From the NCBI GenBank assembly GCA_002293535.1, contig DBDK01000003.1, forward strand, positions 62,001-126,000: a stretch of DNA of 64,000 nucleotides, read 5' to 3'. This stretch comes from Alistipes sp. UBA934 (GTDB taxonomy: Bacteria; Bacteroidota; Bacteroidia; Bacteroidales; Rikenellaceae). The notes below the pieces were generated by a model, which made no database searches, was not told the DNA's origin, and saw only the letters and a list, made by a program, of their open reading frames with translations. Of the stretch, positions 48,834-57,474 are shown piece by piece. The position numbers and the translations under genes were made by a program. Each line of letters starts with the position of its first letter. Within the stretch, counting starts at the first letter, position 1.

Positions 48834-48844
48834 GGAAAAAAACG

Positions 48845-48852
48845 TATCTTTG
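48845..48852 (+). promoter_or_regulatory. -7 box TATCTTTG of proS
   Basis: Perfect TAnnTTTG match, 32 nt before the proS ATG at 48885. Divergent from the lipoprotein box, 11 bp away. Confidence 0.5.
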
Positions 48853-48884
48853 GCCTCTAAAAACGGTTAAAACGGAAAAATCGT

Positions 48885-50369
48885 ATGGCGAAAGAACTCA
48901 AAGACCTTGCCAATCGGGAGGAGAACTACTCAGCGTGGTATAACGATCTGGTAGTCAAAGCAGGCCTGGCCGAATATTCGGCAGTGCGCGGATGTATGGT
49001 GATAAAGCCATACGGCTATGCAATATGGGAGAATATGCACGCGGCATTGGACGCAATGTTCAAAGAGACAGGGCACGAAAACGCCTACTTCCCGCTCTTT
49101 ATCCCGAAATCATTTTTCAGCAAAGAAGCCAGCCACGTCGAAGGATTTGCAAAGGAGTGCGCCGTGGTGACGCACTACAGGCTGATGAACGACCCGGACG
49201 GAAACGGAGTCGTGGTCGATCCGGACGCAAAGCTGGAAGAGGAACTGATAGTGAGGCCGACCTCGGAAACCATAATCTGGAACACATACAAGGGCTGGAT
49301 ACAGTCCTACAGAGACCTGCCTATTTTGGTAAACCAGTGGGCCAACGTGGTGCGCTGGGAGATGCGTACGAGGCTTTTCCTGAGGACGGCGGAGTTTCTG
49401 TGGCAGGAGGGCCACACCGCCCACGAAACAAGAGAAGAGGCGCTGGAAGAGACGGCGAGAATGATCGGGGTTTATCGCAAATTCGCCGAACAGTGGATGG
49501 GAGTGCCGGTAATCGTGGGTCACAAAACCGAGAACGAACGATTCGCCGGGGCCGAAGACACGATGACCATAGAAGCCTTGATGCAAGACGGAAAAGCCTT
49601 GCAGAGCGGAACCTCGCACTTTCTGGGGCAAAACTTCGCCAAGGCATTCGACGTACAGTTCACCAACAGGGAAAATGCGCTGGATTACGTTTGGGCGACA
49701 TCGTGGGGAGTTTCGACAAGGCTGATAGGGGCGCTGATTATGGCTCATTCGGACAACAACGGGTTGGTGTTACCACCGAAACTGGCGCCGATACACGTGG
49801 TGCTGATTCCCATATATAAGGGTGAGGAGGAGTATGCTGCGGCCGTTGCGCGTCTCGGTGAGATCGCTGCCGAGTTGAGGGCCCGTGGGTTGAAGGTAAA
49901 GATCGACGACAGGGACAATGTGCGGAGCGGATTCAAGTTCGCCGAATATGAACTGAAAGGGGTGCCGGTGCGTCTGGCATTGGGGCCGAGAGATCTGGCC
50001 GCGGGAACGATAGAGCTGGCGCGACGAGACACGCTGACCAAAGAGACAGTACCGCAACAGGGGCTGGCTTCGAGGATTGCCGACCTGATGGATGAGATTC
50101 AGAATTCGATTTTCGACAAAGCACTGAAATATCGCGACGAGCACATAACGAAGGTGGACACCTGGGACGAATTCGTGAAAGTGTTGGACGAAAAGGGAGG
50201 ATTCGTATCGGCACACTGGGATGGAACCGTTGCAACGGAAGTCGCAATCAAAGAGGCGACCAAAGCTACGATCAGATGTATCCCGCTGGACGCCGAGGAT
50301 GAAGAGGGAAAGTGCGTGTTCACCGGCAATCCGTCACATCGCCGCGTACTGTTCGCGAGGAGTTATTAA
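48885..50369 (+). CDS. proS: prolyl-tRNA synthetase (archaeal/eukaryote-like type)
   Basis: Charges tRNA-Pro. 494 residues, the short ProS type without the editing insert. Class II motifs: motif 1 region YAIWENMHAALDAMF with AYFPLFIPKSFF, motif 2 in EMRTRLFLRTAEFLWQEGHTAH, motif 3 region near ATSWGVSTRLIGALIMAHSD, the anticodon-binding domain (VVLIPIYKGEEEYAAAVARL) and the C-terminal zinc-type domain ending in the hallmark ARSY. First of a pair with the MFS gene 13 nt downstream. Confidence 0.97.
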   Translation: MAKELKDLANREENYSAWYNDLVVKAGLAEYSAVRGCMVIKPYGYAIWENMHAALDAMFKETGHENAYFPLFIPKSFFSKEASHVEGFAKECAVVTHYRLMNDPDGNGVVVDPDAKLEEELIVRPTSETIIWNTYKGWIQSYRDLPILVNQWANVVRWEMRTRLFLRTAEFLWQEGHTAHETREEALEETARMIGVYRKFAEQWMGVPVIVGHKTENERFAGAEDTMTIEALMQDGKALQSGTSHFLGQNFAKAFDVQFTNRENALDYVWATSWGVSTRLIGALIMAHSDNNGLVLPPKLAPIHVVLIPIYKGEEEYAAAVARLGEIAAELRARGLKVKIDDRDNVRSGFKFAEYELKGVPVRLALGPRDLAAGTIELARRDTLTKETVPQQGLASRIADLMDEIQNSIFDKALKYRDEHITKVDTWDEFVKVLDEKGGFVSAHWDGTVATEVAIKEATKATIRCIPLDAEDEEGKCVFTGNPSHRRVLFARSY

Positions 50370-50382
50370 CTTTTCGTCCTGC

Positions 50383-51585
50383 TTGAACTGGAAACGAAAT
50401 ACCACACTTTTTCTCACCAGCCAAACCCTCTCGTTACTGGGCACGATGATCGTCCAGTATGCCATTATGTGGCATCTGGTAATCGAAACAGGGTCGGGAG
50501 TGATGATGACGCTCTATGTCGTCGTGGGGCTGTTGCCCACTTTTGTGAGCTCTATCTTCGGCGGAGTACTGGCCGATCGTTATAACAAAAAACTGCTCAT
50601 CAACCTATCCGACGGAGGCATTGGTCTTGTCAGTCTGCTGTTCGCGATCTTTCTGTTTGCGGGTCACGACAGTATAGCGCTACTACTGGTGGCGGCAGGG
50701 CTAAGGGCGCTGGGACAGGGAGTGCAGCAACCCACGGTGGGTTCGCTCTTCCCGCTGATCGTTCCGGAAGAGAAGTTGATGAAGGTCAATGGTCTGAACA
50801 GCAGTTTGCAGCCGATGATCTATATCGCCTCGCCCATTATCTCCGCCTCGCTTATGGGGGCGGTGCCGTTGGGTGTACTTTTTCTGGTCGATGTGGGAAC
50901 GGCATTGGCAGCCATCTCGATTCTCCAATTTCTGGTCAAGGTTCCCCCCACTCCCGGAGCAAAACCTGCCGCAGAAAGAAACTCTTATTTCAAAGATCTG
51001 GTCGAAGGGTTGAGGTATATACGTTCACAGCGTTATCTTCTGTTGCTTATAGTCCTGGCCACGCTATTCGCCCTCGCCATCTCTCCGGCGGCGTGTCTGT
51101 CGCCACTGCAGGTGACGCGCAACTGGGGCCCGGAATTGTGGCGACTGACGGCGATCGAGATCGTTTGGGCGGGCGGAATGGTGATAGGAGGGATTTTCGT
51201 TAGCGTGTGGAGCTTCCGCAACCGGACTACTTCGATCGGCATCAGCTCTGTCGTTCTGGGGATAATGATAGGAATGCTCGGCGTGCTGAACGATTTCGGC
51301 CCCTATCTGGCGTGTATGGCCGTCGGAGGAATAGTTCAGATATATTCGCAGGCTCCGAGTATGACCCTGTTACAGGAGAAGGTCGCACCGGAGTTTCTGG
51401 GACGCGTGATGTCGGTCTTCACGATGATCGGCTCGCTGGCAATGCCGGTCGGGATTATGTTTCTGGGCCCTTTGGCCGACGTGGTCGATATAAACCATAT
51501 CGTGCTCGGAACGGGCGTTATGATCGTCATCTTGGGCGTGCTCTACCTGTCGAGTCGCACTTTGCGAAAGGCGGGCACTCCTTAG
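50383..51585 (+). CDS. MFS transporter, TTG start
   Basis: Major facilitator with about 12 helices, 400 residues, resembling the MefA/EntS-type drug or siderophore exporters. Start LNWKRNTTLFLTSQTLSLLGTMIVQYAIMWHL matches the family N-terminus; motif A-like FGGVLADRYNKKLLI lies between helices 2 and 3. No ATG is available near this point, so the TTG at 50383 is the probable start; an in-frame ATG at 50221 lies inside proS and would add an unrelated 54-residue leader. Substrate unknown. Overlaps the convergent glycosyltransferase stop by 4 nt. Confidence 0.88.
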   Translation: MNWKRNTTLFLTSQTLSLLGTMIVQYAIMWHLVIETGSGVMMTLYVVVGLLPTFVSSIFGGVLADRYNKKLLINLSDGGIGLVSLLFAIFLFAGHDSIALLLVAAGLRALGQGVQQPTVGSLFPLIVPEEKLMKVNGLNSSLQPMIYIASPIISASLMGAVPLGVLFLVDVGTALAAISILQFLVKVPPTPGAKPAAERNSYFKDLVEGLRYIRSQRYLLLLIVLATLFALAISPAACLSPLQVTRNWGPELWRLTAIEIVWAGGMVIGGIFVSVWSFRNRTTSIGISSVVLGIMIGMLGVLNDFGPYLACMAVGGIVQIYSQAPSMTLLQEKVAPEFLGRVMSVFTMIGSLAMPVGIMFLGPLADVVDINHIVLGTGVMIVILGVLYLSSRTLRKAGTP

Positions 51586-52829
51586 GCTTTCTTCCAAACT
51601 TTTTCGAGCGCATCGGCGGCGGCATCCCAACTGAAGCGACGCTTCTCGGAGGGGAAGTTGGCACGAAGAACAGCGAGGGAACTGGGTGTGGAAGCGTCTT
51701 TGGCCGGGGCAAGAGCCTTGTCGATGGCGGCGGCAATGCTTTCAGCGGTGGGAGAGGCTACGTAACCGGTGACGCCATCGCGAACGATCTCAGGCAGCCC
51801 GCCAACATCGGTGACAACCATCGGGAGATCGAAATGGAAAGCGATCTGGGTCACACCGCTCTGGGTGGCCGTTCTATAAGGAAGAACAAGCAAATCCGCA
51901 ACTGAAAACCAAAGGGGTACCTCGGAATCGGGAACGAAGCGGTCCTGGATAATCACGTCTTCTGTGAGACCGAGAGTCTCGACGATAGCCCGGTATTTGG
52001 AAATATCGTCATAAAACTCGCCGGCGATGAGAAGCTTACGTGGGGAGGCGGTTTTGGAGCCTTTGATGATTTGGGCCCACGCTTCGAGGAGGAGATCGAG
52101 CCCTTTATAGGCCCTGACGAGGCCGAAAAACATCACATATTGTGCCGCAGTGTCAAGAGTGCCTGGAGCAAGGTCAAGTTTCTCCTCTAACTTTTCAGCT
52201 GCCTGCTTGCGGGGAACAGGAGCGCCGAAATGGTCGAACATCGGGTGAGGAGAATAGATGTGAGGCTTAGTGGTGTCGAACTCGGCGAGCTCTCTGCCTA
52301 CCTGCTCGGACATATAAACGAAACCATCCATCGAACCGACAAAATAACGGGTCAGCGGGCCGTCGAACCAGCGGCGCTCGTGAGGGATGATGTTGTCGAG
52401 CTGGACGATGAAGCGCGGGGTGGCACTGTGCGAAGTATCGGCGGTGGGTTTGCGTTTTTTGCGGCGGGCGACACGAGCGATAGTACCGAAACAGGGAGCC
52501 ATAAACGGCGTCCAATACTTAAGTATCACGGCATCGGGAGCTTCGCGACGGATCAGACGTCCCACGCCGATCCAGTTGAAGGGGTTTATGGTGTTAATGC
52601 GGCGCTCGATGATCGGAGCTCCCGGCTCGCCGAGCCACGCGGGCGGAGGACCGTCGCGAAACTGGCTCTTACCGGGGAACAGCACACGAGGATACTGGAC
52701 GCGAAAAGTGAGCACACTAACATCTGCACCCCGCGCAGAAAACACCCGTGCGAGGGTCTCGATGATCGTTGCAATGCCACCGCGATAAGGCCACGCGGGG
52801 CCCAAAAAAATTATTTTCTGCCGCCCCAC
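51582..52829 (-). CDS. glycosyltransferase, GT4-type
   Basis: 415 residues of GT-B fold. N-terminal donor-less domain begins IIFLGPAWPYRGGIATIIETLA with the glycine-rich GGI loop; C-terminal nucleotide-sugar domain carries KLLIAGEFYDD, IIQDRFVPDSEVPLWFSVADLLVLPY and the EX7E region SGVTQIAFHFDLPMVVTDVGGLPEIV. Sugar and acceptor unknown. No polysaccharide cluster surrounds it. Convergent overlap with the MFS gene; the C69 peptidase gene lies 11 nt upstream on the same strand. Confidence 0.9.
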   Translation of the reverse strand: MGRQKIIFLGPAWPYRGGIATIIETLARVFSARGADVSVLTFRVQYPRVLFPGKSQFRDGPPPAWLGEPGAPIIERRINTINPFNWIGVGRLIRREAPDAVILKYWTPFMAPCFGTIARVARRKKRKPTADTSHSATPRFIVQLDNIIPHERRWFDGPLTRYFVGSMDGFVYMSEQVGRELAEFDTTKPHIYSPHPMFDHFGAPVPRKQAAEKLEEKLDLAPGTLDTAAQYVMFFGLVRAYKGLDLLLEAWAQIIKGSKTASPRKLLIAGEFYDDISKYRAIVETLGLTEDVIIQDRFVPDSEVPLWFSVADLLVLPYRTATQSGVTQIAFHFDLPMVVTDVGGLPEIVRDGVTGYVASPTAESIAAAIDKALAPAKDASTPSSLAVLRANFPSEKRRFSWDAAADALEKVWKKA

Positions 52830-52840
52830 AGCCGCCCGTG

Positions 52841-54562
52841 TCAGTGTGATGCCGCGCCAACGGGAACGCGCAAAGTCCCGTCGTCATTTGCGGCAACGTT
52901 GTCGCGCCAACGCTGGTCGTAACCCGGAAAGTCGGGCATTTCGGGAATAGGCGCACCGGTGTCATTGCCGTTATCGAGGAAGCCCTCGCCACCGAAACCA
53001 CCTTCGCCACGCTCTTTCTTAACGTTGCCGTCGATGTATTTGACAAGGAGATATTTGTCGAGAGCACTCCACTTTTCAAAGATCTTCTGGGCGGTGGAGA
53101 CGGAGTATTCGGTGAGGTAATCGACAGTGGCAGTGTGTTTCTTGTCGTGCAGCTTCACGGCCATCCGGTCGATCTGGTCAATCTCGGCCAAACGGGCGTT
53201 CTCCCACTCGTCGATAACGGGACGGATATCGCCGGCAATGGCGTCATAACGAAGGTAAGCAAAGTTGGTGACGCGATTTGTGAGCCAGAACATCGAAGAG
53301 TCGGAGTACTCAAGCATAGAACCATTACGCTCGTCGAAGCACCAGGGAACCTCGGTCGAGGAGGTGTAAATCGGGGTCAGGGGCGAAGTGGCCGCATCAT
53401 CCGTACCGAACCAAAGAATACCTCTCACGCAAGGTGAAAACCAGCCGCGAGATTGACCGACAAACCAGAAGCCGGTCTGTTGGGTAGCGGTGGCGCGCTC
53501 GCTGAGGTAGAGTGTCTCGGCGTCTTCGGCGCTTTGATTTCCGCCTCGGTGGGCATTCCCACTCCACTCCATTGGACGCCAACGATAAGGCAAATTGTGG
53601 CCGCCGGCGCCGATGTCGCGGGTCATATCCATCGGAGTACCCTCGTAGTGGTCGCGCATAAAATCGAATACCTGCTTGGGAGAGATCTTCTCGGAAGGCT
53701 TGACCCACAGAGGCATACGGTTCGTCAGGTCGTAACCCATAGCATAGTCGGTGTAAGCGTCCATACCCGGAGCAACGGCGCGGAAGAACGACCAAACGCG
53801 AGCCTCGCAACCACGAGCGCCACTGAAATCGAGCGGTGCATAAGTATCAGAGAAGCTGAAATCGTCGTCAGAACCGGAATAGAAACCCATCTCGCGAGCG
53901 AAAGTGATCACGTCGGGAGAGAAAAGGCAAGTTTCGGGGTCGTCCTTTGGGAATTGGGTGATGCGAGCGTGGTTGGCGTGAGCACAAACATAGCCATCCG
54001 GAATAAGGCGGGCAACCCAAACGATACCTTTACCGTGGGCCCCCTTGCTGATGAGCTCCATAATCCAAGCTTCCTTACCGTCGGCAATAGAGAACGACTC
54101 GCCGCTCGAAGCATAGCCGTGGGCGGCAGTGAGGTCGGCTATAACACGAATGGCTTCGCGGGCGGTCTTAGCGCGCTGAAGGGCGATGTAAATCAGTGAA
54201 CCGTAGTCCATAATACCATTGGGAGCAGAAAGTTCTTCGCGCCCGCCATAAGTTGTTTCGCCTATAACAAGGCCGAACTCGTTCATATTACCTATGGTGG
54301 AATATGTGACGGCAGCCTGAGGAATCTCGCCAAGGAATTTGCCGGTGTCCCACTCCGTAACGCGCATCATAGTGCCCTTGGGATAGTTCTTGCGGGGGGC
54401 GTTATACTTATAGAGGGCGCCGTAAAGCTGGTGAGAGTCAGCTGCATAGCTAACCATAGTAGAGCCATCGGTGGAGGCGCCGGCGGTGATGATGAAGTTG
54501 GTGCAGGCCCAAATGTCGCCCGCAAACAGAAGCGCAGCGCAGAGAAGAAACAGTCTTTTCAT
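52841..54562 (-). CDS. secreted C69-family dipeptidase
   Basis: Ntn-hydrolase, PepD-like. 573 residues. A signal peptide (MKRLFLLCAALLFAGDIWA) ends exactly before Cys20, and the mature N-terminus CTNFIITAGASTDGSTM carries the nucleophile cysteine that is normally freed by processing. Other family motifs: GLVIGETTYGGR, SFSIADGKEAWIMELI and WVARLIPDGYVCAHANHARI. Probably periplasmic and active on dipeptides from diet or host proteins. Divergent from the YggS gene. Confidence 0.92.
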   Translation of the reverse strand: MKRLFLLCAALLFAGDIWACTNFIITAGASTDGSTMVSYAADSHQLYGALYKYNAPRKNYPKGTMMRVTEWDTGKFLGEIPQAAVTYSTIGNMNEFGLVIGETTYGGREELSAPNGIMDYGSLIYIALQRAKTAREAIRVIADLTAAHGYASSGESFSIADGKEAWIMELISKGAHGKGIVWVARLIPDGYVCAHANHARITQFPKDDPETCLFSPDVITFAREMGFYSGSDDDFSFSDTYAPLDFSGARGCEARVWSFFRAVAPGMDAYTDYAMGYDLTNRMPLWVKPSEKISPKQVFDFMRDHYEGTPMDMTRDIGAGGHNLPYRWRPMEWSGNAHRGGNQSAEDAETLYLSERATATQQTGFWFVGQSRGWFSPCVRGILWFGTDDAATSPLTPIYTSSTEVPWCFDERNGSMLEYSDSSMFWLTNRVTNFAYLRYDAIAGDIRPVIDEWENARLAEIDQIDRMAVKLHDKKHTATVDYLTEYSVSTAQKIFEKWSALDKYLLVKYIDGNVKKERGEGGFGGEGFLDNGNDTGAPIPEMPDFPGYDQRWRDNVAANDDGTLRVPVGAASH

Positions 54563-54606
54563 AAGTCACAGGTTATTTTTACAAAGATAAAGATTATTTT
54601 TGAACT

Positions 54607-55353
54607 ATGAATATTGCTCAAAATTTGCAGCGGGTGCGGGAAGAACTGCCCGAAAGAGCGACTCTGGTAGCGGTCTCAAAGACCCATCCGGTGGACAGGT
54701 TGATGGAGGCGTACGAAGCCGGGCAGCGAATTTTCGGCGAAAACAGGCCGCAGGAGATGGCGGCGAAACGGGACGCTATGGAAGTGGCTTTGGCCGAGGC
54801 GGGCCTGAAGGACGATGTGCGATGGCACCAGATCGGGCACCTGCAAACAAACAAAGTGAAGATGATAGTGCCGTTCGTGGAGATGATTCACTCGGTGGAC
54901 TCGGCGCGGCTGGCAAGAGAGATATCCAAGCAGGCGATTGCGCTGGGGCGGGTGATAGACGTGTTACTGGAGATAAGGATAGCAAAGGAGGCGACCAAGG
55001 AGGGTTGGGGGTTCCCAGAATTGGAAGAGTGGCTGGAGAGCGGGGAGTTTCGGGAACTGGAAGTAAACTCGTTGGGCAGCACGGGTGGCCTAAGGTTTCG
55101 CGGGGTGATGGGGGTGGCGACGTTTGTCGGAGAAGATCCTTCAGGCGCAGGAGAGGAGTTGGTGAGGAGTGAGTTTCAGGTGCTTACCAGTATGCACGCT
55201 GCTCTACGAGAGAGGTTTTTCGACGACAGATTCGACACTGTTTCGATGGGAATGAGCTCCGATTATCGTTTGGCGGTGGAGTGTGGAGCCACGATGGTAC
55301 GGCTGGGTAGTGTGATCTTCGGGGAGCGGCCAGTGGCAAGTGTGAATAAATAG
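54607..55353 (+). CDS. YggS-family PLP homeostasis protein
   Basis: Alanine-racemase-like barrel that binds PLP without known enzymatic activity, 248 residues. PLP lysine K25 in TLVAVSKTHPVD; other motifs: IFGENRPQEM, DVRWHQIGHLQTNK, GVMGVATF and the phosphate-binding SMGMSSDYRLAVECGATMVRLGS. Start ATG 54607 lies 4 nt after a -7-like box (TATTTTTTG, one T longer than consensus). A region with a gene relic follows. Confidence 0.93.
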   Translation: MNIAQNLQRVREELPERATLVAVSKTHPVDRLMEAYEAGQRIFGENRPQEMAAKRDAMEVALAEAGLKDDVRWHQIGHLQTNKVKMIVPFVEMIHSVDSARLAREISKQAIALGRVIDVLLEIRIAKEATKEGWGFPELEEWLESGEFRELEVNSLGSTGGLRFRGVMGVATFVGEDPSGAGEELVRSEFQVLTSMHAALRERFFDDRFDTVSMGMSSDYRLAVECGATMVRLGSVIFGERPVASVNK

Positions 55354-55540
55354 GCAGGAGTTGGGGGGAAGAGTCTTCGCGATCGAGGTCGCGGGGAGAG
55401 AGCCCTTACAAATTCAGTAGTCCACTGAATCGGAACGCCGACGGCGATTTTAAGCTACGCAGAAGAGTCAGTTATAGGCAAGGAAGCCATTCGGTGGGCT
55501 GTTTTTCGGCCCTCAGAAGAAAAAAGCGACTACTATCGAA
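55354..55540. other. intergenic stretch with two small inverted repeats
   Basis: No start-to-stop frame looks like a protein here. Two small inverted repeats are visible: CGCGA/TCGCG at 55378-55382 and 55389-55393, and ATTCAGT/ACTGAAT at 55412-55418 and 55424-55430. The sequence leads into the gene relic and may be its decayed 5' part. Confidence 0.4.
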
Positions 55541-55729
55541 CCAGCTGCAGGTTACCGTTTAAATACCACTGGTGCAGTTACGAATCAGGGCACCTACGGT
55601 AATGGCTGGTCTTCTACGGCGTACAGTAGTTCCAACGGGCACTACCTGCGTATCGACGATACCGCAGTGCACCCCGCGAGGAACGCTAACTACTCCAACG
55701 GCTATGCGGTGCGTTGTGTCGCCCGCTAA
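55541..55729 (+). pseudogene. C-terminal relic of a Fibrobacter-major-paralogous/fimbrillin-type domain protein
   Basis: 62 codons and a TAA, with no start codon and no upstream part. The translation begins PAAGYRLNTTGAVTNQG, continues with NGWSSTAYSSSNGHYLRID and ends NYSNGYAVRCVAR. This matches the tail of the Fib_succ_major (TIGR02145) type domain (PAAGYR ... WSST ... YYL ... GF-VRCV) seen in many Bacteroidota surface proteins. The plus strand is T/C-rich here, unlike its G/A-rich neighbours, which suggests import from another place. Confidence 0.65.
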
Positions 55730-55757
55730 GAATTTGTAAACCCCTGCCCATTTAACG

Positions 55758-55782
55758 CAAAAGGGGCCGTAGGCCCCTTTTG
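55758..55782. terminator. hairpin terminator after tRNA-Arg
   Basis: CAAAAGGGGCC and GGCCCCTTTTG form an 11-bp stem around a 3-nt loop. On the minus strand it begins at the base after the tRNA-Arg discriminator; on the plus strand it follows the gene relic. It ends in TTTTG both ways. Confidence 0.85.
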
Positions 55783-55854
55783 TAGTCTCAACAGGACTCG
55801 AACCTGTATTTGAAGTTTAGGAAACTTCCGTTCTATCCCTTGAACTATGAGACC
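55783..55854 (-). tRNA. tRNA-Arg (anticodon CCU)
   Basis: 72 nt without encoded CCA. Acceptor GGTCTCA with TGAGACT (first pair G-U), D-arm AGTTCAAGGGATAGAAC, anticodon stem GAAGT/ACTTC around TTCCTAA giving CCT (reads AGG), T-arm CAGGTTCGAGTCCTG. It starts 6 nt after the plsX stop codon on the same strand, so it is probably cut out of the yceD-rpmF-plsX transcript. Confidence 0.93.
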
Positions 55855-55860
55855 AAAAAC

Positions 55861-56823
55861 TCAGGCCAGCAACGCTTTAATTTGACTCACGAAGCCGGAG
55901 CGGGCGGTGCGTTCGGTCTGAAGGATCATATTGCGAATCGCAAGCGGAGTGGAGCGACCGTGACCTACAGTAACAACGGAATTTACACCCAAAACGGGAG
56001 TGCCGCCGATATGCTCATAGTTCATACCGCGGTAAAAGGGGTTATCGACAGGCATACCGAGACGGAGCGCGATGTCGTACATACTCTCGGCCTGCTTGAG
56101 CACGATGTTACCGACGAAACCGTCGCAAACTATAACGTCAGCAACCTCGCCGGTGAAAATGTGCTTACCCTCGACGTTGCCAACAAAATTGTAGCGCGGC
56201 GAACCCTCCATAATCTCATAAGCCGCCTTGGTCGCCAGATTACCCTTTTCCTTCTCCTCACCGATATTGAGCAGTGCTACGCGAGGTTTGGGAATACCCA
56301 GTACCTTTTCGGCATAGATGCTACCCAACCAACCGTACTGGTCGAGCACGTCGGGTTTGCAATCGACATTGAGCCCAACGTCCAAAAGCAAGGCCGTGCC
56401 ACCGCTAACGACGGGAATGTGGGAAGAAATTGTGGGACGGATGATACCCTCGATGGCCTTGACGCTATACATCGAGCCCACGAGCATAGCCCCTGTGTTA
56501 CCTGCGGAGGCAAAACCGTCGATCTTACCGGCCTTGAGATAGCCGAAGCCCACGGAGAGACTCGAATCGGGTTTCTTGGAGAAAGCCTGAGCCGGATGGT
56601 CGCTCATTGTGATCACCTCGGTGGTAGGGACGATGTCGAAAAGATCACTTGTCGCCCCCTCCTTGGAAGCGATTTCGCGGATTGCCGCTTCGTCACCGAA
56701 GAGCACGATGCGTACGTCGTCAGGCAGTTGTTCCACTGCTTGCAGAGCACCCAACACTACAGCCTGTGGAGCGTAATCGCCCCCCATTGCATCGACGCCG
56801 ATTTTCAGTATGCCAGTGGCCAT
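55861..56823 (-). CDS. plsX: phosphate acyltransferase PlsX
   Basis: Makes acyl-phosphate from acyl-ACP for phospholipid synthesis; peripheral membrane enzyme. 320 residues. N-terminus IGVDAMGGDYAPQAVVLGAL (DAMGGD signature), then DGFASAGNTGAMLVGS, DVGLNVDCKPDVL and ADVIVCDGFVGNIVLK. Start: ATG 56823 (MATGILKIGVDAMGGD). Follows rpmF after 20 nt, the classic yceD-rpmF-plsX order. The usual next gene fabH is absent; tRNA-Arg follows instead. Confidence 0.97.
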   Translation of the reverse strand: MATGILKIGVDAMGGDYAPQAVVLGALQAVEQLPDDVRIVLFGDEAAIREIASKEGATSDLFDIVPTTEVITMSDHPAQAFSKKPDSSLSVGFGYLKAGKIDGFASAGNTGAMLVGSMYSVKAIEGIIRPTISSHIPVVSGGTALLLDVGLNVDCKPDVLDQYGWLGSIYAEKVLGIPKPRVALLNIGEEKEKGNLATKAAYEIMEGSPRYNFVGNVEGKHIFTGEVADVIVCDGFVGNIVLKQAESMYDIALRLGMPVDNPFYRGMNYEHIGGTPVLGVNSVVTVGHGRSTPLAIRNMILQTERTARSGFVSQIKALLA

Positions 56824-56843
56824 ACCTCCCCCTTTCGGCCCTC

Positions 56844-57023
56844 TTATTCGGCCTTTTCGATAGCCAGTTTGCCGCGATAGAAGCCGCATTCGGGGCAGAC
56901 GCGGTGGTAAAGAACCGGTGAGCCACAGTTAGAGCAGGTGGCCACAGTCGGAACGGTGGCTTTGTAGTGAGTTCTGCGTTTGTCTCTTCTGGTCGAGGAG
57001 ACTTTGTGTTTAGGATGTGCCAT
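56844..57023 (-). CDS. rpmF: 50S ribosomal protein L32
   Basis: 59 residues, small and basic: MAHPKHKVSSTRRDKRRTHY, then a four-cysteine zinc site C-x2-C and C-x2-C (CSNCGSP and CPECGFY, about residues 30-47) and a C-terminal RGKLAIEKAE. Full length for L32. Lies between yceD (13 nt upstream) and plsX (20 nt downstream), the usual neighbours. Confidence 0.97.
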   Translation of the reverse strand: MAHPKHKVSSTRRDKRRTHYKATVPTVATCSNCGSPVLYHRVCPECGFYRGKLAIEKAE

Positions 57024-57036
57024 AATATGTTACGTT

Positions 57037-57429
57037 TTACTCTGTAATTCTTTTCAGCATTTCGGGGTTGCATTGCGCTTTGTCGGGATGAACCCTCAAC
57101 AGTGGCAGGGCAAGAATGATGCTTTCGTATATGTATTGCCTCAAATCCATCTCTACGTCGGAGTACTTTGCCGTCAATTCGTCTTCGTGACGCACCGGCA
57201 GTTCACACTCATCCAGGCATCTGTCACACTCCACAGTCACGCTCCCCTCTATGCCGATCTCCAGTTTGACTCCACCTCTCCCTACCTCCATCTTTATTTT
57301 AACCTCTGCCTCGCCTCTCAGGATGCCGCTTTCGGGATAGTCGGCCCAAAAACCATCACCCACCCTCCATTCATAATAATAGACCCCCTCTTTGAGGCCC
57401 TTCCAAACAATTATGTAGGATGGTTTCAT
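57037..57429 (-). CDS. yceD: DUF177/YceD-family protein
   Basis: 130 residues, one of the large-ribosomal-subunit-associated YceD proteins usually encoded before rpmF. Typical C-x2-C motif in VTVECDRCLDECELPV (about residues 68-73), acidic tail and the helix QYIYESIILALPL. N-terminus MKPSYIIVWKGLKEG. First gene of yceD-rpmF-plsX with a -7 box 13 nt upstream. Confidence 0.88.
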   Translation of the reverse strand: MKPSYIIVWKGLKEGVYYYEWRVGDGFWADYPESGILRGEAEVKIKMEVGRGGVKLEIGIEGSVTVECDRCLDECELPVRHEDELTAKYSDVEMDLRQYIYESIILALPLLRVHPDKAQCNPEMLKRITE

Positions 57430-57442
57430 AAGTTGCGGGGTG

Positions 57443-57450
57443 CAAAGATA
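57443..57450 (-). promoter_or_regulatory. -7 box TATCTTTG of yceD-rpmF-plsX
   Basis: Perfect TAnnTTTG on the minus strand, 13 nt before the yceD ATG. No clear -33 TTTG. Confidence 0.5.
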
Positions 57451-57462
57451 CGAAAATTTTAT

Positions 57463-57470
57463 TATTTTTG
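57463..57470 (+). promoter_or_regulatory. -7 box TATTTTTG of the 57475 gene
   Basis: Perfect TAnnTTTG match, 4 nt before the ATG at 57475; a leaderless transcript is expected. Sits 12 bp from the divergent yceD box. Confidence 0.55.
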
Positions 57471-57474
57471 CGGT

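Noticed and set aside
50221..50382. Longer MFS protein starting inside proS
   Set aside because: The added 54 residues are basic, unrelated to MFS N-termini and lie in the proS reading region; the TTG at 50383 gives the family start.
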